Below, piece after piece: positions 26,074-35,370 of a stretch of DNA of 64,000 bases. The notes under the pieces are model-generated. The model did not search any database and was not told the origin of the DNA. It saw only the letters and a program-made list of their open reading frames with translations. Source of the DNA: Hoeflea_A sp965228785 (GTDB lineage: Bacteria > Pseudomonadota > Alphaproteobacteria > Rhizobiales > Rhizobiaceae); contig CBDDIF010000002.1 in NCBI GenBank assembly GCA_965228785.1, positions 2,542,001 through 2,606,000 on the forward strand. The letters run 5' to 3'. The position numbers and the translations under genes are program-made. Each line of letters starts with the position of its first letter. Position 1 is the first letter of the stretch.

Positions 26074-27417
26074 TTAGCAGGCTTTGGCGTCTGCCGGGCC
26101 GAGTTCCCCACCGAAGATCGACGGATCGTAGGTAACCTGATCGCGCGGTACGATCTTGACCACTTCCAGAAGGTCGAACTGCGAGGTCGGGTTGGAGTTG
26201 CCGCGCACGACGAGAACGTCCTTCATGCACTGGTGGTCGGCTGCGCGATAAAGCGTCTTGCCGTTGCCCATGCCATCGAACTCGTAGCCTTCGAGTGCCG
26301 CGATCACCTGCGGCGGAGCAAAGGTACCGGCGCGTTCGCAGGCATCGGCGTAGAGCAAAGCCTGCACGTAGCAAGTCTGCGCAGCCTGAGACGGCGGGAA
26401 GCCGTATTCCTGGCCGAACGATTTGACGAACGTCTTGGAGCCTTCGTCCTGCAGCGACCAATTCCAGTTGGTGGTGCCGAGAATGCCCTTGATATTGTCG
26501 CCCGCACCCTGTGCCATAAGGCGTGAGAACAGCGGAACGACAATTTCGAAGTTCTTGCCGTTGACCTGCTTGTCCCGCATGCCGAACTGAACCGCCTGGG
26601 TCAGCGAGTTGACCATGTCCTTGCCGTAGTGGTTCAGGACAAGAACGTCGGCACCAGAATTGAGAACCGGCGTCAGATACTGTGAGAAGTCACCGGCACC
26701 GAGCGGCGTCCGCACGGCATTGGCGGTGTTCCAGCCGAGACCCTCGGTGGCGTTCTTGATCGATTCTTCCTGGGTCCAACCCCAGTTGTAGTCGGCGGTC
26801 AGGTGATAGGCAGTACGGTCCTTGCCAAGCTGGTCGGCGAGGATCGGACCAAGCGCCAGACCTGATTGGTAGGCGTTGAAGAAGTGACGGAAGCCGTAGC
26901 GTTTCTTGTCCTTGCCCGTCGTATCGTTCGAGTGGGTCAGGCCGGCCATGAAGATCACGCCGGTTTCCTGGCACAGACCCTGAACGGCCACGGCGACGCC
27001 GGAGGACGATCCGCCGGTGATCATGATGGCACCGTCCTTCTCGATCATCCGCTTGGCCGAAGCGCGGGCAGCGTCAGACTTGGTCTGCGTGTCGCCGGTA
27101 ACGAACTCGACTTTCTTGCCGAGAATGCCGTTGCCCTTCAGCGCCTTCGACGAGAAGGTGTTGAGCATGCCGCCGTCTCCTTCACCGTTGAGGTGCTTGA
27201 CGGCCAATTGATAGGCGCGCAGTTCGTCCGCACCCTCGTCGGCATAGGGACCGGTTTGGGGCACGTTGAAGCCGAGCGTTACGCTGCTGCCGGTAGGCAT
27301 GTTGCAGAAGTCTTCGGCATAAGCGCCGCGCACGAAACTCATCGGTGCAGCAAGCGCGATGCCGGATGCGGCACCAGCCTTCAGCAGGCCACGACGAGTC
27401 ATGGTGAGTTTTGACAT
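26074..27417 (-). CDS. livK: Branched-chain amino acid/amide ABC transporter, Tat-exported binding protein
   Basis: 447 aa. ATG 27417 gives MSKLTMTRRGLLKAGAAS..., a twin-arginine signal (TRRGLLK) instead of a Sec signal, so the protein should be folded before export. The mature part is a type I periplasmic binding fold (LGFNVPQTGPYADEGADELRAYQLAVKHLNGEGDG) with several cysteines (CNMPTGSS, MKDVLVV region HQCMKD, and the C-terminal AKAC). The longer frame to 27507 adds a non-signal N-terminus. First gene of livKHMGF, divergent from hemA. Confidence 0.88.
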   Translation of the reverse strand: MSKLTMTRRGLLKAGAASGIALAAPMSFVRGAYAEDFCNMPTGSSVTLGFNVPQTGPYADEGADELRAYQLAVKHLNGEGDGGMLNTFSSKALKGNGILGKKVEFVTGDTQTKSDAARASAKRMIEKDGAIMITGGSSSGVAVAVQGLCQETGVIFMAGLTHSNDTTGKDKKRYGFRHFFNAYQSGLALGPILADQLGKDRTAYHLTADYNWGWTQEESIKNATEGLGWNTANAVRTPLGAGDFSQYLTPVLNSGADVLVLNHYGKDMVNSLTQAVQFGMRDKQVNGKNFEIVVPLFSRLMAQGAGDNIKGILGTTNWNWSLQDEGSKTFVKSFGQEYGFPPSQAAQTCYVQALLYADACERAGTFAPPQVIAALEGYEFDGMGNGKTLYRAADHQCMKDVLVVRGNSNPTSQFDLLEVVKIVPRDQVTYDPSIFGGELGPADAKAC

Positions 27418-27603
27418 TGAATTCCTCCCGAATGTCGCTGAACGAGCGTTCCGACCGAGACCGGCGGAACTATCGCGGGATGCTAGCTGCCTAAGCGGAG
27501 GGCGCAATAATCCATTCGTGTATAAGACTTTGGTCCAATAGACTTAATGCTAAGTCCGCTCGGTCGTTTCGCCACCGGATCCGGTACAAATTGTCGTGAA
27601 ATG

Positions 27604-27617
27604 TTGATCCGTATCAA
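27604..27617. promoter_or_regulatory. Perfect FNR/FixK box upstream of hemA
   Basis: TTGAT-CCGT-ATCAA matches the FNR/FnrL/FixK consensus at all ten defined positions. It lies 167 bp before the hemA start and about 190 bp before livK, in the 366-bp divergent region that otherwise holds no gene. hemA control by FnrL or FixK in low oxygen is known in Rhodobacter and Bradyrhizobium, so hemA is the likely target. Confidence 0.8.
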
Positions 27618-27783
27618 GTTGCGGCGTTTTATCCTGTTTAGAGTGCGTCTAAAGTCTGATAGGAATTGCCGACGGTTTTGGATCGGGCGAAATGTGCTGC
27701 TCAGGTCCCTTTGACTTGGATCGAACCAATCGACGAATCGGATTGGGATGTCCGAAAAGCCGCGCAGTGTGGAGTGGAAGTCT

Positions 27784-29061
27784 ATGGATTATCGCAGCAT
27801 TTTTCAGAGCGCTGTCGATCAACTGCACGACGAAAAACGCTACCGCGTGTTCGCCAATCTGGAGCGTATTGTCGGCAAGTTTCCGAGGGCTGTACACCGC
27901 TCCGGCGCCTCGGCGCGGGAAGTCACCGTGTGGTGCTCCAACGACTATCTGGGCATGGGCCAGAACGAAAATGTCATTGAGGCGCTGTGCGAAGCGGCCG
28001 GCAAGATGGGATCCGGCGCCGGCGGCACCCGCAACATTTCCGGCACCAACCATCCGTTGGTGGAGTTGGAGCATGAGCTTGCCGATCTGCATGGCAAGGA
28101 AGCGGCCCTGGTCTTTACTTCGGGCTTCATTTCCAACGAAGCGTCGATCTCGACCATTGCCAGGCTGTTGCCGAATTGCCTGATCCTGTCTGATGAGCTC
28201 AACCACTCGTCGATGATCGAGGGCGTGCGTCGCTCGGGATCGGAAAAGAAAATCTTCCGGCACAACGATCTGGAGCACCTGGAGCAGTTGCTGCAGGCCG
28301 CCGATCCGAAGCGTGCCAAGCTGATCGTCTTCGAATCGGTCTATTCGATGGATGGTGACATTGCACCGATCGAAGCTATTGCCGACCTCGCCGACAAATA
28401 CGGCGCCATGACCTATATCGATGAGGTGCATGCTGTTGGCATGTACGGTCCGCGCGGCGGCGGGATTTGCGACCGCGATGGCCTGACCGATCGGATCGAC
28501 ATCATTGAAGGAACGCTGGCCAAGGCCTTTGGCGCGCTTGGCGGCTACATCACCGGCCCGCGAGCGGTTATTGACGCTGTGCGTTCCTATGCGCCCGGCT
28601 TCATCTTCACCACGGCGCTGCCGCCAGCAATGGCGGCCGCGGCGACCACGTCCATCCGGCATCTGAAAACCTCGCAGGTCGAACGCGAACAGCATCAACG
28701 CCAGGCGCAGGCCACAAAGGATATTCTGCTCGAGGCCGGCTTGCCTGTCATGCCTTCGGTAACTCACATCGTTCCGGTGCTGGTCGGTGATCCCGAGCTC
28801 TGCAAGAAGGCGTCCGATCGACTGATGGACGTGCACGGCATCTACATACAGCCGATCAACTATCCGACTGTGCCACGTGGCACGGAGCGTTTGCGCATTA
28901 CGCCGTCACCGTTCCATGACGACACTCTGATCGAAGAGCTGCGCGACGCGCTGCTGGAGGTCTGGAACGCACTCGGCATCCCGCTGACAACAGCATCGGG
29001 AGCAGAGCCGGTGAAATCCGAGCGTGTCGTTCAATTGCCGGTGGCTAAATCGGGCGGATAG
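27784..29061 (+). CDS. hemA: 5-Aminolevulinate synthase
   Basis: PLP enzyme that condenses glycine and succinyl-CoA to 5-aminolevulinate, the first step of tetrapyrrole synthesis by the C4 (Shemin) route used by alphaproteobacteria. 425 aa; WCSNDYLGMG, GGTRNISG, IDEVHAVGMYG and the PLP-lysine motif EGTLAKAFGALGGY are intact, as are the C-terminal INYPTVPRGTERLRITPSP residues. ATG 27784 has GGAG and GGAAG just upstream; an in-frame start at 27748 would be longer than the family. Controlled, very probably, by the FNR box. Confidence 0.96.
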   Translation: MDYRSIFQSAVDQLHDEKRYRVFANLERIVGKFPRAVHRSGASAREVTVWCSNDYLGMGQNENVIEALCEAAGKMGSGAGGTRNISGTNHPLVELEHELADLHGKEAALVFTSGFISNEASISTIARLLPNCLILSDELNHSSMIEGVRRSGSEKKIFRHNDLEHLEQLLQAADPKRAKLIVFESVYSMDGDIAPIEAIADLADKYGAMTYIDEVHAVGMYGPRGGGICDRDGLTDRIDIIEGTLAKAFGALGGYITGPRAVIDAVRSYAPGFIFTTALPPAMAAAATTSIRHLKTSQVEREQHQRQAQATKDILLEAGLPVMPSVTHIVPVLVGDPELCKKASDRLMDVHGIYIQPINYPTVPRGTERLRITPSPFHDDTLIEELRDALLEVWNALGIPLTTASGAEPVKSERVVQLPVAKSGG

Positions 29062-29441
29062 AGACCGTCCAGCATAGCAAAAAGCGGTTTTTCAGCCGCG
29101 CCAGCGCCGATTTCCGAACAGAAGCAATCCAATCAGATAGGCGCGAAAGCCCGTGATCGGGTTCCACTGAGCGGCAATCACTGACTGGTGAACCACCCTT
29201 AACCTGTTCGGGCACGCTCATTGACGGGTTATCAAAATTCCCACCCCGCTGATCGAGTTGCTTGGTCGGATGAGGGTCGTTTTCTGATCCCAGCCTGAAC
29301 GGATCGTCGTGTAGAACGGCGTCAGACACTTCTCCATTCTCCAGAGTCGGCCCCGGTATCCTCAAGTTGAAATTGCAATTCCATGAGAGTTGATATCTCA
29401 ACCGAAAGCTCTTTCCAAAATATCATTAACTCACGAATTCT
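29062..29441. other. 380-bp gene-free stretch with a possible IS21-type end relic
   Basis: No convincing gene. The stretch from about 29155 to 29300, including CACTGACTGGTGAACCACC and GACGGGTTATCAAAATTCC, resembles the non-coding ends of IS21-family elements that I associate with rhizobia; no istA or istB remnant is present. A minus-strand frame of 118 codons spans it but has no family resemblance. The recognition is from memory of such ends, so weak. Confidence 0.3.
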
Positions 29442-30611
29442 TCAGGAGATATTTCTGACAAAATCCGCCAGCCTTGCAGCGGCATCTTCCACCTGATCGA
29501 GACGCCGAAGGAAGCAGGCACGGAAGAAGGATTCGCCACCCGGACCGAAGCCGGAACCGGGGGCGAGGCCAACGCCGGTTTCGTCGACCAGGCGCATCGC
29601 CGCTGACCGGGTATCGTCCATCCCATCGATGGCGAAAAAAGCGTAGAACGAGCCGTCCGGTGGGACCAAGCGCACCCGGTCGGTTGCCAACAGGGCCTGA
29701 CATAGCGCCTGGCGCGCATCGAACGCCCGCTGTTTCTGCTGCTCAACATAGGAGTCGCCCTCATTCAGCGCGGCTACGGCTCCTTGCTGCATGAAATGCG
29801 CGACCCCGGAGGTCGAATACTGGATCAGGTTTTCAAATACCTGGCCAAGTTCTGCGGGAGCCCGAACCCAGCCGACGCGCCAGCCGGTCATTGACCAGTT
29901 CTTGGAGAAAGTGTTGACGAACAGGATGCGGTCGTCGTCGTCCATGATGTCGAGAAAGGACGGGGCTCGGTGGCCGGAATAGCAGAAGCGGCTGTAGATC
30001 TCGTCGGCGATGATCCAGAGACCGTGACGACGGGCCAGGTCGAGAATCGTCCGCAAGTCCGCCTCGCTGGCCACCCAGCCGGTCGGATTGGACGGCGTGT
30101 TGATGAACAGCGCACGCGTTCGAGGAGTGATCGCATCCGCGAGGCGCTGCAGATCCAATGACCATCCGGTGTCCGTAAACTGCATGTTGACCGCAACGGC
30201 GTGCAAACCGGAGATTTCAGCCGCCGCCGATATGTTCGGCCACGAGGGCGACGCGTAGAGGATGTCGCTGCCCGGCGGACACAATGCCTCGACCGCCAGT
30301 TTGATGGCCTGCATTCCGGAGCCGGTGACGTAGAAATTCTCTGGGTCGTGGCGTCCGCCAAAGTGCCTGACGTAATAGTCGGCGAGCGCCTGGCGCAGCG
30401 GAGGGATACCGCGCTGCCACGTATAGAAGGTCTCACCCGCTTCGAGCGAGCGGATGGTCGGGCGGGCAATGAATTCGGGTGTCGGCAAGTCGCCTTCGCC
30501 CACCCACAATGGGATCAGGTTTTCAACCTGCCTGCCGTGGTTGACCACGGCAATGATACCACTCTCCGGCGCTCCGCGCGCCAGCGGACTGATCTGATCG
30601 ATGAAAGACAT
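29442..30611 (-). CDS. Class I/II pyridoxal-phosphate aminotransferase
   Basis: 389 aa, fold-type I. NTPSNPTGW, IIADEIYSRF and the Schiff-base lysine in VNTFSKNWSMTGWRVGW are typical of the aspartate-aminotransferase-like subgroup (AspC/PatA). N-terminal Arg and C-terminal Arg (FFRACFLR) for carboxylate binding are present. Amino donor unknown. ATG 30611 with GGAAAG upstream is chosen over the TTG one codon earlier. Single gene. Confidence 0.88.
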   Translation of the reverse strand: MSFIDQISPLARGAPESGIIAVVNHGRQVENLIPLWVGEGDLPTPEFIARPTIRSLEAGETFYTWQRGIPPLRQALADYYVRHFGGRHDPENFYVTGSGMQAIKLAVEALCPPGSDILYASPSWPNISAAAEISGLHAVAVNMQFTDTGWSLDLQRLADAITPRTRALFINTPSNPTGWVASEADLRTILDLARRHGLWIIADEIYSRFCYSGHRAPSFLDIMDDDDRILFVNTFSKNWSMTGWRVGWVRAPAELGQVFENLIQYSTSGVAHFMQQGAVAALNEGDSYVEQQKQRAFDARQALCQALLATDRVRLVPPDGSFYAFFAIDGMDDTRSAAMRLVDETGVGLAPGSGFGPGGESFFRACFLRRLDQVEDAAARLADFVRNIS

Positions 30612-30749
30612 CAATTCTTTCCAAACACGGTTGTTGCTCCAACCGCGTTAGCGCGCGGCAGCACAAAAATCACATCACAATGCGTGATGATCCCATCGGC
30701 TGCATTGATGGACGGGCCGCAGCTAAAACCAACGGCACCGCCCTTTGGG

Positions 30750-31163
30750 TCACTTCTTCAGAAGATCACGGATTTCCGTCAGCAACTGGACATCCGCCGG
30801 AGGCGCGGCCGGAGCTGCCGGCTTTGCTTCTTCCTTGCGGCGCATGTTGTTGACCGCCTTGACCATCAGGAAAATGATCCAGGCAAGGATCAGAAAGTTG
30901 ATCACCACGGTGATGAAGTTGCCGTAGGCAAAGACTGCGCCCTGTTCGCGCGCGGCGTCCAGCGTCGTCGCCGTCACTGCGCTGCTGAGCGGGACAAAGT
31001 AGTCGGAGAAGTCGAAGCCGCCGAAAATCGCGCCGACGATCGGCATGATGACGTCGTCCGTCAGTGATTTGACGATCAGCCCAAAGGCCCCGCCGATGAT
31101 CACCCCGACCGCCAGGTCCATAACGTTGCCCTTGGCAACGAACTCCTTGAACTCATTGAACAT
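30750..31163 (-). CDS. mscL: Large-conductance mechanosensitive channel
   Basis: 137 aa. FKEFVAKGNVMDLAVGVIIGGAFGLIVKSL is the MscL N-terminal helix plus first membrane segment; a second helix (FITVVINFLILAWIIFLMVKAV) and the C-terminal cytoplasmic helix with LLTEIRDLL follow. It opens under membrane tension to release solutes on hypo-osmotic shock. ATG 31163 is chosen; 17 extra codons upstream are not family-like. The Ala/Pro linker before the last helix is longer than in E. coli. Confidence 0.95.
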   Translation of the reverse strand: MFNEFKEFVAKGNVMDLAVGVIIGGAFGLIVKSLTDDVIMPIVGAIFGGFDFSDYFVPLSSAVTATTLDAAREQGAVFAYGNFITVVINFLILAWIIFLMVKAVNNMRRKEEAKPAAPAAPPADVQLLTEIRDLLKK

Positions 31164-31324
31164 TCGTTTTCCCCTCTTTGGATACCCTGTCGAATTCCAA
31201 GCCCACCTGGTCAACTGTCGGCGTCTACTACCGACAAGTCAATACAACACGTCTTTCGTCTGATTTGCCCGCGTGAGATTTGCGTCTATGCTGCGCAAAC
31301 GACTGAAAAGAAGGAGTTTCTCTC

Positions 31325-34300
31325 TTGCTGCCTGGATGGGCCATCGTCAGTTCGGCCCTGCTTTATCTTGTACTGCTGTTCGCAATCGCCAGCTATGGCG
31401 ATCGCAAGACCGCGCCCAAGCGCAACGAGGGGCGCGGCCGGCCGCTAATCTACGCGCTTAGCCTGGCCGTCTATTGTACGTCCTGGACCTACTTTGGCGG
31501 CGTTGGGCTGGCCGCGGAGCGCGGGTATGAATTCCTGGCGATCTATATCGGCCCGATTTTGATGTTTACTGTCGGAATGCCGGTGATCCGCCGGATCGTC
31601 AATCTGGCCAAGGCGGAAAAACTTACTTCGATCGCCGACTTCATGGCTGCGCGTTACGGCAAGAACCCGACCGTTGCAGGCATCGTCGCTCTCATTGCCG
31701 TGATCGGGACAATCCCGTATATCGCCCTGCAGCTGAAGGCAGTGTCCTCGTCCGTCGAGATCATCATATCAGACGCGACGCTTGCCCAGCAGGGCCCGTT
31801 TTTCCTGACCGACATTTCTCTGGTGGTGGCGCTGCTTCTGGCCGGCTTCGCGGTGATCTTCGGCACCCGCCACGCCGATGCGACGGAACATCAGAACGGA
31901 CTGATTCTCGCCATCGCGACGGAATCGGTGGTCAAACTGTTCGCCTTCACGGCCGTCGGCCTTTTCGTCACGTTCTTCCTGTTTTCGGGACCTGCCGACC
32001 TGATGGAAAAAGCCCGAGAGAGCGAACGGGTGATGGCATCGCTTGCCTATGAGACTGCGCCCGCACGGTGGATCGTGCTGACCATGCTGTCAGCACTGGC
32101 GATCATCTTCCTGCCGCGGCAGTTCCACGTCACGGTGGTGGAAAACCGCACGGAAAGCGAGCTACGCACCGCCCGTTACCTGTTTCCCCTTTACCTGATT
32201 GCCATCAACATTTTCGTCATTCCCATCGCCATTGCCGGGCTGTTGACTTACGGTGGCACCGGGATCGGTGACCAGTTCGTGCTGCTATTGCCGTTGTCGC
32301 AGGATGTATCCTGGCTGTCGCTGGCCACATTCATCGGTGGGTTTTCGGCAGCGACCGCCATGGTCATCGTCGCCTCGGTCGCCGTCGCCATCATGATATC
32401 CAACGATCTGGTCATTCCGTTCCTTGTGCGTCGTAATCTGCTGCAGCGTGATAGTGATTGGAGTGACTTTACCGGCGCCATTCTGAAGATCCGGCGTACC
32501 GCCATCTTCTGTATCCTGCTGCTCGGTTACGCGTATTATCGGGCCGCGACCGTCAATGCAGGCCTCGCTTCGATTGGCCTTTTGTCGTTCGCTGCGATCG
32601 CCCAGTTCGCACCAGCCATGTTCGGAGGATTGATCTGGAAGCGTGCCAATGCGCGCGGCGCCATCGCCGGCCTGACGGCCGGCATGCTGGTCTGGGTCTA
32701 TCTGCTGCTGTTGCCGAGCCTTGGGGGCCCGGACAATTCAGCCGCTGCCGCCGCCGTGCTTGATTTTGTCGTCCCAGGCACACAAGCCTTCTCCGGGGCC
32801 AATCTCGATCCTCTGGTCAACGGGGTCATTCTAAGCCTTGCTGCGAACCTCGCTCTATTCGTTTTCGGCTCACTCAGCCGACCAGCCCGCTCGCTGGAAC
32901 GCTTGCAGGCTGGCGTCTTCATTTCGCAGCGGGCCATGGCGCGCCCGGCCCGCAACGACATGCAGACCGACATCACCGTCAAGCAGCTCAAGCAGGCAAT
33001 TACCAAATATGTCGGGGCTCAGCGCACCGAGCGCTCGTTCCACACTTTCGAGTTGACCCACGGCCGCTGGCTGGAGCCCACAGCCCCGGCCGATATGGAA
33101 TTGGTGCGTTATGCGGAGCAACTGCTCGGCAGCGCCATCGGATCGGCCTCCGCCCGGCTGGTTCTGTCACTGCTATTCCAGAAGGACGACGACCACTCCT
33201 CTGATACCGCGAGGCTGCTCGACGAGGCGTCGGAGGCACTGCAATACAATCGCGATCTGCTGCAGTCGGCGCTCGGCCAGATGGACCAGGGCATCACCGT
33301 GTTTGACAGCTCCAATCGGCTAAGCGTCTGGAACCGCCGCTTCCGCTCGCTGCTCGATCTGCCGGAATCGGTTGGTCAGGTTGGCATACCGCTGGAGGAT
33401 ATCGTCACCATTCTGGCCGAACGTGGTGACATCAAGACCGGCCAGGTTCGCAGAACTATCGACAATTTTCTGACGATGGACATGTCGTGGACCCTCACTT
33501 TGGCGCAATCGCAACGCATCATCGAAATTCGCTCCAACACGATGCCGGACAACGGTGTGGTCACGACTTACGGGGACATCACAGAGCGCGTCGCTTCAGC
33601 CAAGGCGTTGCGCCAGGCCAACGAAACGCTCGAACAACGTGTCGCCACCCGAACCGCGGAACTGGTTCGCGTCAACGAGGAACTGGCGCAGGCCCGAGCC
33701 ACTGCCGAGGAAGCCAACCTCGGCAAGACACGCTTCCTGGCCGGAGCTGGACACGACATCCTGCAACCGCTCAATGCCGCCCGCCTCTATTCGTCGGCAT
33801 TGGTCGAGCGGCTCGGCGAATCGGACAATCAGGAACTGGTACGCAATATTGATTCATCGCTGGAGTCGGTAGAATCTATCCTCGGTGCGGTACTCGACAT
33901 CTCTCGCCTCGATACGGGTGCGATGACGCCGCAGATCAACAGTTTCCCGCTTAACGACGTGCTGCGACGGATCGATACCGATTTCCAGCCGCAGGCAGCA
34001 GAAAACAATCTGCAGCTGAAGGTCATGCCGACTTCGGTGATGGTGCGTTCGGATCCGAACCTGCTGCGGCGACTGATTCAAAACCTGGTCTCAAACGCCA
34101 TCAAATACACTCAGGACGGCCGTGTCCTAGTGGGTGTCAGACGGTCCGGCAAAAAGGTGTTTCTGCAAGTCATCGATACCGGTATTGGCATCCCAACCGA
34201 TAGTCAGCAGACGGTCTTCAAGGAATTCACCCGCCTGGATGAAGGCGCAAAAACCGCCGCCGGCCTGGGTCTCGGCCTGTCGATCGTTGACCGAATCGCC

Positions 34301-34831
34301 CGGGTACTCGATCACCCGGTTCACCTGTCCTCAGAGCCGGGTAGCGGAACCAGTTTTCGGGTGGAAATACCGATCGAGACAGAAATTCCGCGCATGCCAA
34401 CCGGGAAACTAAGGCCAAAAGTCGCACAGGCCACGTTCATTCTCGACGGCTTGACCGTTTTGTGCATCGACAACGAACCGCAGATCCTCGACGGACTTAC
34501 GCAGCTCCTGGGGGGATGGAACTGTACCGTAGAGACATGTGAATCGCTCTCTGAAGTTGACCAATATCTGCACGGGCGACACCGTCCACCGGATGCCATT
34601 ATCGCGGACTACCACCTGGGTGACGGCGATGGCCTCGAGGCGATTGCCCTGGTGCGTGACCGTTGGGGTTCGGATGTTCCAGCAATTCTGGCGACAGCCG
34701 ATCGAACGCATGACGTGCGCAACAGTGCTGAAGCGGCGTCTATTTCGGTATTCAACAAGCCGTTGAAACCGGCTGCACTGCGTGCCTATCTCAATCAGAT
34801 CGCGGCGGCACGCAAATCAGCTGCGGAGTGA
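31325..34831 (+). CDS. Hybrid sensor histidine kinase with an N-terminal sodium/solute symporter domain (CrbS-like)
   Basis: 1168 aa from a TTG start (AAGGAG 7-12 nt before it). Residues 1 to about 500 are a 13-helix SLC5/SSS transporter domain; a linker follows, then a PAS domain (about 645-760: QMDQGITVFDSSNRLSVWNRRF), coiled coil, HisKA with phospho-acceptor His 810 (AGHDILQPLNAAR), HATPase with NAIKYT and GLGLGLSI, and a C-terminal receiver with Asp 1095 (IIADYHLGDGDG). This is the architecture of CrbS/MxtR, which control acetate use through CrbR/ErdR. A NarL-type regulator is encoded convergently 540 bp away, matching that pairing. Confidence 0.9.
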   Translation: MLPGWAIVSSALLYLVLLFAIASYGDRKTAPKRNEGRGRPLIYALSLAVYCTSWTYFGGVGLAAERGYEFLAIYIGPILMFTVGMPVIRRIVNLAKAEKLTSIADFMAARYGKNPTVAGIVALIAVIGTIPYIALQLKAVSSSVEIIISDATLAQQGPFFLTDISLVVALLLAGFAVIFGTRHADATEHQNGLILAIATESVVKLFAFTAVGLFVTFFLFSGPADLMEKARESERVMASLAYETAPARWIVLTMLSALAIIFLPRQFHVTVVENRTESELRTARYLFPLYLIAINIFVIPIAIAGLLTYGGTGIGDQFVLLLPLSQDVSWLSLATFIGGFSAATAMVIVASVAVAIMISNDLVIPFLVRRNLLQRDSDWSDFTGAILKIRRTAIFCILLLGYAYYRAATVNAGLASIGLLSFAAIAQFAPAMFGGLIWKRANARGAIAGLTAGMLVWVYLLLLPSLGGPDNSAAAAAVLDFVVPGTQAFSGANLDPLVNGVILSLAANLALFVFGSLSRPARSLERLQAGVFISQRAMARPARNDMQTDITVKQLKQAITKYVGAQRTERSFHTFELTHGRWLEPTAPADMELVRYAEQLLGSAIGSASARLVLSLLFQKDDDHSSDTARLLDEASEALQYNRDLLQSALGQMDQGITVFDSSNRLSVWNRRFRSLLDLPESVGQVGIPLEDIVTILAERGDIKTGQVRRTIDNFLTMDMSWTLTLAQSQRIIEIRSNTMPDNGVVTTYGDITERVASAKALRQANETLEQRVATRTAELVRVNEELAQARATAEEANLGKTRFLAGAGHDILQPLNAARLYSSALVERLGESDNQELVRNIDSSLESVESILGAVLDISRLDTGAMTPQINSFPLNDVLRRIDTDFQPQAAENNLQLKVMPTSVMVRSDPNLLRRLIQNLVSNAIKYTQDGRVLVGVRRSGKKVFLQVIDTGIGIPTDSQQTVFKEFTRLDEGAKTAAGLGLGLSIVDRIARVLDHPVHLSSEPGSGTSFRVEIPIETEIPRMPTGKLRPKVAQATFILDGLTVLCIDNEPQILDGLTQLLGGWNCTVETCESLSEVDQYLHGRHRPPDAIIADYHLGDGDGLEAIALVRDRWGSDVPAILATADRTHDVRNSAEAASISVFNKPLKPAALRAYLNQIAAARKSAAE

Positions 34832-34876
34832 CGCGCGAGGGTCACGCTGCTAAGGCCAGAATGGGAATAGTGATCG

Positions 34877-35341
34877 ATGTCTGGCTCTGCCACCGAGAGT
34901 TACAAAGAGTTTCACCGAAAGACTGCGGCGACCTGTAACAATGCCGCCTGGGACCTGCTGGAACGCGCCGAACTGGATGCTGCGGAGCTTTCAGAACTAA
35001 TTACACTTGCAGCCACTGCACGATTTCATTGGAACAAGGTGGGCACACCAGGGAACATAGCCCATGCAGATCTCTTGTTCGCATGGGCGCTGGCACGGGC
35101 AGGATCGGGCTCGGCGGCGCTTCACTTGGCACAGCAAACGCTGGCACACTTCAATTCACCCGAGTCCGCCCCTTGGGAGCGTGCATTCGCCCATGCGGCC
35201 ATGGCCGCTGCCTGTGACTGCTGCGGAGATCAGAGCGGACTCCAGCAACACCGTGCCCATGCCGAAGAACTCGGATCGCAGTTATCGGAAAAGAATGCGG
35301 CTGCTTTCCAGGCAGCCTTTATGACACTGCCGCTCGGCTAA
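34877..35341 (+). CDS. Hypothetical helical protein between sensor kinase and response regulator
   Basis: 154 aa, soluble, no signal, Ala-rich and helical; the pattern of small residues and repeated W/A-W/AH blocks (HADLLFAWALARAG, FAHAAMAAACDCCGD) suggests two or three TPR-like hairpins. Two vicinal cysteines (CDCC). It starts 45 bp after the kinase gene and ends 29 bp from the convergent regulator gene, so it is likely co-transcribed with the kinase and may be an accessory of the phosphorelay. I do not recognise the family. Confidence 0.6.
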   Translation: MSGSATESYKEFHRKTAATCNNAAWDLLERAELDAAELSELITLAATARFHWNKVGTPGNIAHADLLFAWALARAGSGSAALHLAQQTLAHFNSPESAPWERAFAHAAMAAACDCCGDQSGLQQHRAHAEELGSQLSEKNAAAFQAAFMTLPLG

Positions 35342-35370
35342 CCAACGTCACTTGCATGATGACCTTGGAT

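Noticed and set aside
29045..29401. 118-codon minus-strand frame after hemA
   Set aside because: Overlaps the hemA end and a probable mobile-element relic; no signal or domain.
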